From: Xanthostigma xanthostigma
Taxonomy: Eukaryota > Arthropoda > Insecta > Raphidioptera > Raphidiidae
Direction: 5' to 3'
NCBI GenBank assembly: GCA_963575645.1
Contig: OY754464.1
Span: 44,196,192 to 44,260,191, forward strand
Length of the DNA: 64,000 nt
Part shown: positions 45,266-53,926 of the stretch, in pieces
How positions within the stretch are numbered: the first letter of the stretch is position 1
How the letters are laid out: every line of letters starts with the position of its first letter
Notes under the pieces: model-generated
What the model saw: only the letters and a program-made list of their open reading frames with translations
Databases searched by the model: none
Told to the model about the DNA's origin: nothing
Made by a program: the position numbers and the translations under genes

Positions 45266-45520
45266 TAAATCACTTTATATTTGCATATCAAACATCCTCC
45301 CAAAATTTGGTTACAATCCGATCATCCGTTGTGTCGGAATGGTAAGAAATGTCAAAAATGACGTTTGCAACTGTCAAAGTTTTATGTTCTAAATTAGTTA
45401 TTCAAATTGTTAACTCAGAAGGCGTTGCATTTTACCAATATTTATAATGGCATTCGTTTTTGAACAAATGCAAACTTTTTATTTTAGTACTACCAAGGCA
45501 ATTTTAAATGAAAGGCTTGC
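45266..45520 (+). repeat. composite repeat cap module, copy II
   Basis: CATATCAAACATCCTCCCAA (45283-45302), GTGTCGGAATGGTAAGAAAT and CTCAGAAGGCGTTGCATTTT, as at 34196-34440. Confidence 0.8.
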
Positions 45521-45889
45521 CTTTTTTTTAATATTTATTTATAATTAAAAAGATATTTATTTAATTAAATATCTTTTTAATTAGTCGGGCACAACGGGTT
45601 TTTTTGTTTTCAATAATTTATTAATGTTTTAATTTTAATTTAAATAGTTTTTTTTTAATTTCCACCGACTAGTTTTGGAGAAATCAATGAAAACATATCA
45701 TCCATCTACCGTTTTACCATAAAGCCAATGTTAAATATGCCTAATTTTGAAGTCATTTATTTATATAAATAATCGGGCAACCCCCCCTAAAATTTTCAGA
45801 ATTGGTTTAGACTTAGTCCAACTTAAAAAAAAATCAATCCTTTCTATTTCAAATTACCTTGGTGCTCGTATTTTAAATTGTCATGTTAA
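45521..45889. other. spacer with small palindrome
   Basis: A perfect AT palindrome at about 45541-45582 (TAATTAAAAAGATATTTATT and complement). The rest is unassigned. Confidence 0.4.
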
Positions 45890-46400
45890 ACCGTGCAACA
45901 ATTAAATTGAATTCATTTCTATATAATTATGTATAAAATGAATTTATTTCTATATAAATCGGGATAAAAAAACTGTTTGGGCAAATTCTGTTACACGAAA
46001 TATATGTAAAATGTTCTCCTCTTTCGTTTAAGACTGGTTTCAAACCGATCTGATTTAAATTGAGCGAGAAATAAGCAAAAAACTTTTTTTTTCCTAATTT
46101 TCTCCCCTCTGGGACAAAAATTCAAAAATCGGGCGACGTTAGGATTTAAGTTACCCGGAGACGAATCGAACAAAAAAAAGTTTTTTAAAATCGGTTAAGG
46201 CGTTTGGGCTGTACGCTGGATACAAAAAGCGTGACTCACAGATTCACAGATTCACAGACAAAGCGAGTACATATAGGCGCTTTAGCTTACGCTATTCGCG
46301 CCTAAAAACTGTTTAGGCAAATTCTGTTATACGAAATCTATGTAAAATGTTCTCCTCTTTCGTTTAAGACTGGTTTCAAACCGATCTGATTTAAATTGAG
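45890..46400 (+). repeat. composite repeat tail, one full and one partial copy
   Basis: Full tail 45890-46305 (CGTTTAAGACTGGTTTCAAA, CTGATTTAAATTGAGCGAGA, GCTTTAGCTTACGCTATTCG), followed by a second partial tail from 46306 that repeats the first part. Frame 45991-46173 minus is a shadow. Confidence 0.75.
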
Positions 46401-46404
46401 CGAG

Positions 46405-46570
46405 AAATTAGCAAAAAGCACGCACAGGGTCAGGCGGAACGTTACGCGTTACGAACGTTAGGAACGTTAGGAACGTTACGTTACACTTTTTCGAACATGC
46501 AGCCGGTGTTTTATCAATTTATAATATTGGTGATTCATCAATTTATAAGACGTTATCACGTCAAAAAGTG
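46405..46570 (+). repeat. repeat E, right part
   Basis: GGGTCAGGCGGAACGTTACG, the GTTACG/GGAACGTTAG word array, CAGCCGGTGTTTTATCAATT, and the end CGTTATCACGTCAAAAA. It matches 33660-33800. Confidence 0.7.
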
Positions 46571-47379
46571 TTTTTTTTTTAAATTACCTACTCTTAAAAT
46601 TCTTATCAGATCGATTTTATTGTGATAATTTACTTTCTTAGATTAAAAAAACTGCGTCGATCGCCGCAAACCGCATCAAAAGCGGCTCATTTGTTCACGA
46701 GATATCGTGAACGAAAATTCGTAAGAAAATTTTTTATTTTTTATAAAAATAACTTCTAACTATATTTTACATATTTTTGAGTGCTTTAAACTTGAAAATA
46801 GCGGGAAGTTTCAGGGATAGCCTGTAGGGTCACACTTCTTTTCAATTTTTTTTAAATTTAATTTGCCTCGAAAATGTGTGGTACGTAGGTATTGTTGTGT
46901 TGATAAATTTTCCTTTAAAAAATGAGTATACAAAAAAACATTCGTGCAAGTGCACGCACGTATATTGTACGTATACTATTTTGATAGTGCGATGATGGGG
47001 TGGTTCGTGGTCGTATAGAAGATGTGCAGAGATATTCCTAATGTGCCTGCGTTAGAGGGTAATATCACGTGGTTCGATGTATAGTGTCTTTTATATAAAT
47101 AATAAAACATCACCCATTCGAAGTGGAGATGAGCTCTGAATAAACTAACGATATTTCATTACAATAGATTGAAGGAAATAGTTCTTGCTGACAATATAAT
47201 ATATATTATAGAAAGTTGAAATTCGTCGTAAAAGCGAGCTCTCCCGACCCTTTTTACACGCTTTATATTAACTTCACTTGTAAGTTTGTTTGTATGTATG
47301 TATGTATGTTTGTAAATTTCATTTGGACTACAGCAAGTGGTTTTTATAGCGGTAGAATATGCCAGCACAGTAAGTACAC
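46571..47379. other. mosaic of repeat fragments and unassigned sequence
   Basis: 46571-46740 matches parts of 29700-29810. 46760-47280 shows nothing recognisable. A TATG microsatellite is at 47285-47312. The frame at 47159-47422 (minus) is not credible. Confidence 0.35.
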
Positions 47380-47466
47380 TGGCAGCGGTGCGGTCTAAGG
47401 CACGGGTCTTCGCTGACGTCAACTCTCGGCATCACGGGTCGTGGGTTCGAATCCCTTCCACGCCGA
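47380..47466 (+). pseudogene. tRNA-Leu-like sequence / SINE head
   Basis: GGTGCGGTCTAAGGC (47387-47401) resembles box A of tRNA-Leu and GGTTCGAATCC (47444-47454) is a consensus box B. Acceptor halves CTGGCAG and CCACGCC do not pair, so it is not a functional tRNA. An A run follows (GAAAAAAAATTG). It is likely the head of a tRNA-derived SINE or a pseudogene. Confidence 0.6.
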
Positions 47467-47512
47467 AAAAAAATTGTTTGTTTTTCGGCAAATTTTTGAC
47501 AATAAATCGAGC

Positions 47513-47565
47513 TAAAAAGTGGAAAATAAATATAGTTTAAAAAAACTATTAAACTCGCTTTATAT
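47513..47565 (+). repeat. left flank of solo LTR: 54-bp repeat unit
   Basis: CTAAAAAGTGGAAAATAAAT, ATAGTTTAAAAAAACTATTA and ACTCGCTTTATAT; the next unit of the same sequence begins at 48845 beyond the LTR. Confidence 0.7.
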
Positions 47566-48836
47566 TGTTACGGTTATAATTTTCATATAAATCAAATTAT
47601 TAACTATTAATATACAATCATAATTATTACAATATTACGACTATATAAAAATTCAATCATTGGTATATAACTGTACATAGCACTGATAACAGCTGTAAAC
47701 GCACCATGCGGTCGTCGTATTGCACACCTCCCACCCTGCGCTGATAGCTAGATGCGCTTGTACTGTGTTATCTATGACCTTATTGGTTCACGTGATTGAC
47801 TAGTGGCCAACGTCGTCTTATCGCCGCCGGCCTTGGCCTATATAAAGCGCTGCGCGCTCTGAAATCATCAGAGTTGCCACAGCCGCTCCGACCAACCAAC
47901 CTCTTCCTTTATTTGACGTTACACACGGGAGTTGACCGGAACTAACGTTCAGATATCCTCTTCCTTTATTTGACGTTATACACGGGAGTTGACCGGAACT
48001 GACGTTCAGATATCTTTTTCCTTTATTTGACGTTACACACGGGAGTTGACCGGAACTAACGTTCAAATATTCTTTCTCTGGAGAATGTTTAGGGAAGTTG
48101 ACCCGACGCGACTCCAGAAACCTACTTCTTTATCCCGGAGATTGTTTAGGGGTAACTCTAGGATTCCCTGACTTTATTTTGAACGAGGCGACTCTCAAAT
48201 CTAATTATTGAAATGAACTGCCCATTGAACCGACCAACAATAACGATTTGCCCTTTTGCCCTTCTTTAATAAAAAAACACAACGTAGAGTCCTAAATTTA
48301 ATGCACTGTATAATTGTAACTTTAAAGATCTGAGATCTGTATTTTTTCCAAGCGTATATTGATATCAATATATATTTTCTTTGGTATGTATCGTATTCCA
48401 TGGATTAACTGTATTTTATATGCTTATTTCATTATAATAAAACTATTGTAAAATATACCTCAGAATCATTATTTACAAACCTCTTCCTTATTTGACGTTA
48501 CATACGGGAGTTGACCGGAAATAACGATCAAATATTCTTTCTCTGGAGATTGCCTAGGGGATTTGACCCGACGCGACTCCAGAAACCTACTTCTCTATCC
48601 CGGAGATTGTTAAGGAGCGTTGACCCGATGCAACTCCAGGATTCCCGGACCTTATTTTGAACGAGATCTGTATTTTTGTCTGAGCGTATTTTGATATCAA
48701 TATATTTTATTTTGTATGTATCGTATTCCCTGAATTAACTGTATTTTATATGCTTATTTCATTTTTAATAAAACTATTTAACAGTATACCTCACAATCAT
48801 TATTTAAAATTTAACCATAAAATATAAAACGCAACA
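47566..48836 (+). mobile_element. solo LTR, 1271 bp, with ATAT target duplication
   Basis: Starts TGTTACGG and ends CGCAACA; ATAT lies on both sides (47562-47565, 48837-48840). It includes TATATAAA at 47839-47846, several AATAAAA near 48437 and 48767, three tandem units of about 57 bp (47898-48066: TTTATTTGACGTTACACACG, GGAGTTGACCGGAACTAACG), and a second diverged copy of the block at 48480-48660. No gag or pol is beside it. A 4-bp duplication suits Ty3/Gypsy. The 82-codon minus frame at 47818-48066 comes from the tandem units. Confidence 0.75.
47839..47846 (+). promoter_or_regulatory. LTR TATA box
   Basis: TATATAAA followed by a GC-rich stretch with the inverted repeat AGCGCTGCGCGCT. It lies 273 bp into the solo LTR. 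Confidence 0.55.
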
Positions 48837-48840
48837 ATAT

Positions 48841-49083
48841 CAAACTAAAAAGTGAAAAATAAATATAGTTTAAAAAAACTAAAAAACACGCTTTATATCG
48901 AACTAAAAAGTAAAAAATATTTTTTTTAAAATAAGCTTAAAAAGCGGGGGGCGCTCGATGTACGAAAATGTGGAACAAAGCGCCCCATGCTTTTTAAGCT
49001 TAGTTTAAAAAAAAGTATTTTTTACTTTTTTTTCGATATAAAGCGTGTTTTTTAGTTTTTTTTTAAACTATATTTATTACTTT
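48841..49083. repeat. palindrome with AGCTT-rich stem
   Basis: Left CTAAAAAGTGAAAAATAAAT, ATAGTTTAAAA, CACGCTTTATATCG, AATAAGCTTAAAAAGCG; the right side is the complement, ending TATATTTATTAC. The loop is 48950-48990 with GGGGGGCGCTCG and AAAGCGCCCC. Arms about 100 bp. Confidence 0.75.
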
Positions 49084-50096
49084 TGAGTTACCTACATAGC
49101 CAACATCCCTTTTTGCTTACGACTATTTAAACAGCTATTGACCCCTTCGATATAGTTCGGACACCCCTAGTTGCAATTTTGAATTCGTTTTGAATAACGT
49201 GTTCATTCGAGAAATTAGGTAATTAGTTGAGATGGCTAGAAATGAAACCGTGATCAAGGAGACGAGGCCAGGTTGTCGTATGGTGAACATTAAAACGGAG
49301 TGCAGGATTAAAACTGGCGATCTGAGAGGTTTTGTGTGGAATTACCGCCTCGTGTCTTTTTCGATAAGTGATTAAAGTATAGAAATTTCTACCGTTCTAC
49401 TACCGATGTTTGAATTTGGAATTCATACCGATAATTACCATATCGAGCCAATTGGCTAATTTGTTTAAAGTATTGAAATGTACGTATCGATATCGTTTGG
49501 TTTATTTAATAAATTGTGAGACTCAGTGATATCGAGTTTAACGCCATTTTGAACTATCGTCGTGTACTGTCAAATGTTCCACGTGTTGAAAGATTTGTTT
49601 GCGACAGCCACGTAAAAAGGTTGTACAAGTGAAAATATTGTGTGCCGAACTGACACATTCCCGTTGTGCATCAAGATTGCGACTTTTGAGTTTCCTGTTG
49701 AGAGGGTTTTTTTTCGTTTAGATTCTGTCTGCTAGAATTGTGGTCGACCATTTTGACTTCAGTCCGTGTCACCTTGTGACGTTCTTTTCTGTTGCCTATC
49801 TGATCTCACGGCGCTGACTTTCCTGTGGAAACAACGACCTAAATTCTACGAATCGACTTCTGGTGTGGTTACGCCCCAGGTATTTGTAAAAGTTATATTC
49901 ATAATTTGTTTCTTTAGAGTGTGATTTTGAAGCATCTTAAAGTAATATCAGTTTAATGATTTCCATGATAAATCACAAAAGTCGATTTAGTGTTAAAAGC
50001 TAGTGTATTCGGTATTTTTACCGCATCTGTGGAAGAATTTCATAATACATCATTTTAACGAACGCAAGATCAGACATTAAGTCATAGATATACCTA
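49084..50096 (+). other. about 1 kb of unique, less AT-rich sequence; possible host exon
   Basis: 49150-49880 is less AT-rich than its surroundings and no copy was noticed elsewhere. It holds a 48-codon frame (49232-49378) starting MARNETVIKETRPGCRMVN, with no recognised domain, and near its end CCCCAG followed by GTATTTGTAAAAG (about 49877), which would serve as a splice donor. One reading is a first exon with mainly untranslated sequence. There is no independent support. Confidence 0.25.
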
Positions 50097-50625
50097 TATA
50101 TTGATAGCGGATGCCTAACCTTGAGCATTGTGCGGAATGGTTCCAATTAGAAGCCATTTTGTATGTAGAAAGTGCCGTAAAAAGCGCGCGAGATTCAAAA
50201 AGATTAAATATTCTATAATATGATGTTAATGGGAAAAACAATAAAACTCGCAGTAAACAGTGATATTTCGCTCCAAAACCTATTTTTATATTGAAACGTT
50301 TCAAAAATTACAAAACTGAGCATAAATATAATATAAAAGCTTAGAACATTTTACATTGTGAAATTGGCATCAATGCTTGTCAACCTTGGTGCCAAATTGA
50401 CAATGTAAAATGTTCTAAGCTTTTATATTATATTTATGCTCAGTTTTGTAATTTTTGAAACGTTTCAATGTAAAAATAGGTTTTGGAGTTTTATTGTTTT
50501 TCCCATTAATATCATATTATAGAATATATAATCTTTTTAAATCTCGCGCGCTTTTTACGGCGTTTTCCACATACAAAATGGCTTCTAAAAGGGACAGGAG
50601 GCGCTAGTGTATCCGCAATCTATTA
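50097..50625. repeat. fold-back palindrome FB7, about 0.5 kb
   Basis: Outer TTGATAGCGGATGCC against GTATCCGCAATCTATT, inner arms from AAAAAGCGCGCGAGATT to the complement, and a loop near 50365-50392 with ATTGGCATCAATGCTTGTC. Arms about 245 bp. The left arm has a roughly 40-bp segment (50243-50270) lacking in the right. No coding. Confidence 0.8.
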
Positions 50626-50689
50626 AATATATATATATATATCTATGCATTTTTTTTTTGTTCTCCAAATGCGGAAATACAATGTGAGG

Positions 50690-50778
50690 ACCTTTTTTTT
50701 TGTTTTGCAAATTTTTGGCCCGCGGTCAAATTTTCATCAGCTATGTGGCCCGGCGATCAAAAGATTTGACCACCCCTG
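50690..50778 (-). mobile_element. hAT-like terminal fragment
   Basis: The minus strand begins CAGGGGTGGTCAAATCTTTT, then GATCGCCGGGCCACATAGCT, a well-known terminus of hAT-type elements in many animals. A GGCCCGCGGTCAAATTTT stretch lies at the other side. The opposite end was not located. Confidence 0.55.
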
Positions 50779-51382
50779 TGTTATACAGTGAAGCGTATTT
50801 GCAGTCTTTTGATCTTTATGTTAACAGGTTTGCTAATTGTAATTATTCAAATGTAACACAATCTTTGTAACTATAATTGCAGATCTTCGGATCGGAAAGT
50901 ATTTAACTTCCGGTACCTATTTATTTAACATCATTTTATTGTCACTCAAAACATTGTTTGATCATTGACTGTTTTTTTTATAACTTGGTTACTGTTAACA
51001 ATTATTAATCTTTTCACAAGTTAAATATATTTATTTGAAATTAGCTTTGATTTTTTTGATATTGGTTAGTAGGTTAGGCAATAGGCACCCAGTTTTTCTT
51101 GCAGGTGAAGGCAGCACCGTGAGATTTCTACTTACAAAGAACCTCTGTCTTTTTTGCGCCCAAATTTACATTTTAAGCTGCTCATCACCCTATACGGGGT
51201 TAGCTTGTATCTTCCTGAAGGTAAGTTTGACATCACTGGTAACAGTCTAACCCTCCGTTGATTTTTTTCGTGCCTAGAAGTTTTGGATAACGTAAGAATA
51301 TCGCGAACTCACGCCCAGCACCGCTGATAAAAGCTATCCCGGATCAAACTGTTTTGCCCCCCGTTAAGGGCAAACATCATAA
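50779..51382. other. unassigned sequence
   Basis: The 71-codon frame at 51035-51250 has a hydrophobic start but no recognised domain. No repeats noticed. Confidence 0.35.
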
Positions 51383-52118
51383 TATACAGGGTGAGTTTTA
51401 AGTTGATGCTTTTTTTTACAGCGTGTATAAATCAAATAGACGAGCAAATATTTCAAATAGTTTTTTTATCAAAACTCAAAAATAAGAGAGAAACGGCTTT
51501 TCGAAGTTTAAATAAATTTTCTTTAATTTTGAGGTCGGTCCTGGGGTTATATTATGTCACTATGGAAATAAGTTGTTATTATCAAGTATGTGTATTGTTC
51601 TGTTTTTGAGAGAATTGTGTGTGCCTCAATTATTTTTGAGAATGGCTCATGTTTATAACGATAATGAATTAGTGGACATGTTATCAATTTACGGAGAGTG
51701 TCGTCAAAATGCCGCGGGTGCATCGCGATTGTACGCAGATCGTTTCCCCAACCGGATTTATCCGAACCCTCGTACAATTATGAATGTTGTTCAAAGTTCT
51801 AGGGAAACGGGTAGTTTACGGGAGCATCGTGGAGGACGCGCAGGACGACCGAGGCATCTTAGAAATGCTCAGCGGGAGGAACACATTCTGGATTTAGTGC
51901 ATGAGGATCCAACGACAAGCACTCGTGTAATCGCTTCCCAGGTTCAAGTAAGTCAGATGAAAGTTTGCAACACTCTGCACGAAAATCAGCTTCATCCTTA
52001 CCACGCTCAACGGGTTCAAGCTTTGAAGCCAGAGGATTTTCCACGCAGAGTCGATTTTTGCAACTGGCTTTTAGAGCAAAATGCCAACAACAACTTTCTA
52101 AGATCGACTTTGGTGATG

Positions 52119-52122
52119 GATG
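52119..52122 (+). repeat. Gypsy target-site duplication, left
   Basis: GATG directly before the left LTR, repeated at 57658-57661. Confidence 0.85.
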
Positions 52123-52679
52123 TGCAACGATTTATATGTTCGTGTATAATAATTGAATTGTAATATTTGTATATTTATTGTCATCAAAAAAACCATATCG
52201 TAAATTCCCTTCAGGGTAGGCTACTTATTAAACACCTATCAAAATTATAATTTCTATAATAATTTTGAAAGGTAATTATAATTATGTAATATTTAAAAAT
52301 TCTTGAAATCAAAAAGTTTTTTTGAAAAAATGCCTCAGTCTTTTAGTTGCGACCGAGGAATACATTTAAAAATTTAAATTATAAATTCTTTCCATTATTC
52401 ATCAGAAGTTTTAATAACTTCTATTGATAACTTTCAATAACTGTTTTTTTGATATAAATTAATTTTTGACTAATTCTTGTTAAAATCTGGTAATTCGCGA
52501 TATGGTAAAATTTAAATAATTATGTTTAATATGTAAACCTATTGTATTGTAAATTGAATTTGTTTTTGGTATTAAATTTTTAGTATATATTTTTTTAAAT
52601 AGATTAATTTTGTTTATTCTATTCTTAAATCGATCTACGGATCCGGCGTTATTCCTAATAATTTTTCCATAACGCCTCA
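52123..52679 (+). repeat. Gypsy 5' LTR, 557 bp
   Basis: TGCAACGATTTATATG to ATAACGCCTCA. Same length as, and identical on reading to, the 3' LTR at 57101-57657. Confidence 0.95.
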
Positions 52680-52682
52680 GAA

Positions 52683-52697
52683 TGGTAGCAGAGCAAG
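52683..52697 (+). other. primer-binding site, initiator tRNA-Met
   Basis: TGGTAGCAGAGCAAG, three bases after the LTR, is complementary to the 3' end of the conserved eukaryotic initiator tRNA-Met (…CTTGCTCTGCTACCA). Confidence 0.85.
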
Positions 52698-52978
52698 TTC
52701 CTTTTTTACTAAAATTTAGTTTAATTTATAGAATTAATATTTTGGCGATAATTCGTGTTTGATAAATTTAAATTCATTTCAATAAATTTGTACAATTGAT
52801 TGCATAATCCGTGTCAGATAATAGGTTTCATTTTTCAAGTTTAAAAGGTCAATATAAATACGTTTTTTCTCCTTGAAATATAATTTTTTTCGAAAATAAT
52901 TTTATTTCTTACTCGGTCGCACTAATTTTTTAAAAAAGTATTTGTGTTATTGTCATTTTTTTGTGAATTCTGTCAAAT

Positions 52979-53926
52979 ATGCCACAAACTCGAAGTAAAA
53001 AGAATGACATGGACTCCTCGGAAGACGACGATAAGTTCACTTCGCCAGAAAATGTTAATCCATCAACGGTCAAGACCTCACAAGAAAAAGAAAATTCGGG
53101 ATCAAGTTCTACGCACACACCGTCACCACTCGCTATGGCCACATCGGTTCATATGCGTTTAACTTCAAGTTTAGTAGATCAAGTTGTTGAGCTGCGTCAT
53201 TTGTCTGAAACTCTCACGAAGCACATTTTAAAACAGAATCAAGATGTCAAACCAGAATACAAAGCCTTAATTGATCAAATCAAGTTGTGTTCTGGAGAAG
53301 ATCCAAGACTTGTTATTGATTTCATTGAACAAGTTCAAGGATTAATTGATTTGAAAATAGCAACTGAATCGTCTTTACTTGTTGCTTTGGTCACACGTCT
53401 CGAAGGCGAACTTAGAATCTGGTGGGCTGATGCTACGTCGAAGGGTTCCAACTGGACATTGTTGAAGTCACAGTTACTCGACACTTTTATTCCGATAATC
53501 ACTAGAAGCCGGTTAATCGAGTCGCTTGTTCGAAGATATCAAAACCCAGAGGAAAATTTCAAGAAATACATTTCAGATATTCATAGAAAAGCTCAAGTTC
53601 TCCAAGCTAACATTTCAGAACAAGAATTAGTACTGCACGTGTGGACTCATGCGAATGTGACAACCTTGCTTAAAATTAAAAATGAATCAATTCCAACTTC
53701 ATTAATTCACCTGCAAATTATGGCAAGACGAATAGACGAAATGGAGTCTCTAGTTGAAGCGGCAAGAAAACGTGAAGGCGAGGCAAATATCAAGACGACG
53801 GCTACCAGCATTCCACGTCCTCATTGTGCATATTGCAAGATGGAGGGACACTCAATACGAGAATGTCGTCGGAGATCAAGAGCAAGTGAAAACAGAAATT
53901 ATTCGCCCAATTCAAAAAACGAATAA
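52979..53926 (+). CDS. gag: Gypsy gag, 315 aa
   Basis: Capsid/nucleocapsid protein. N-terminal 65 residues are polar (MPQTRSKKNDMDSSEDDD). Residues about 90-235 look like a retrotransposon gag domain (LVIDFIEQVQGLIDLK, LEGELRIWWADA, LLDTFIPIITRSRLIESLVR). A zinc knuckle CX2CX4HX4C (CAYCKMEGHSIREC) begins at about residue 283. The frame stops at 53924-53926, four codons after a slippery heptamer at 53914-53920. No internal stop. ATG at 52979 follows about 300 bp of leader after the LTR. Confidence 0.88.
   Translation: MPQTRSKKNDMDSSEDDDKFTSPENVNPSTVKTSQEKENSGSSSTHTPSPLAMATSVHMRLTSSLVDQVVELRHLSETLTKHILKQNQDVKPEYKALIDQIKLCSGEDPRLVIDFIEQVQGLIDLKIATESSLLVALVTRLEGELRIWWADATSKGSNWTLLKSQLLDTFIPIITRSRLIESLVRRYQNPEENFKKYISDIHRKAQVLQANISEQELVLHVWTHANVTTLLKIKNESIPTSLIHLQIMARRIDEMESLVEAARKREGEANIKTTATSIPRPHCAYCKMEGHSIRECRRRSRASENRNYSPNSKNE
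53914..53920 (+). promoter_or_regulatory. -1 ribosomal frameshift site A AAA AAC
   Basis: In the gag frame the codons read tcA AAA AAC GAA TAA. The heptamer A AAA AAC fits X XXY YYZ, and a -1 shift enters the pol frame, which is open from here through the protease. The gag stop is two codons downstream. I did not fold the downstream RNA. Confidence 0.7.

Noticed and set aside
47818-48066. 82-codon minus frame with repeated NVSSGQLPC peptide
   Set aside because: Product of the 57-bp tandem units of the solo LTR.
51573-51641. Earlier start for the mariner transposase
   Set aside because: The segment before 51642 lies next to the inner TIR end and lacks transposase similarity; ATG at 51642 begins the recognisable domain.
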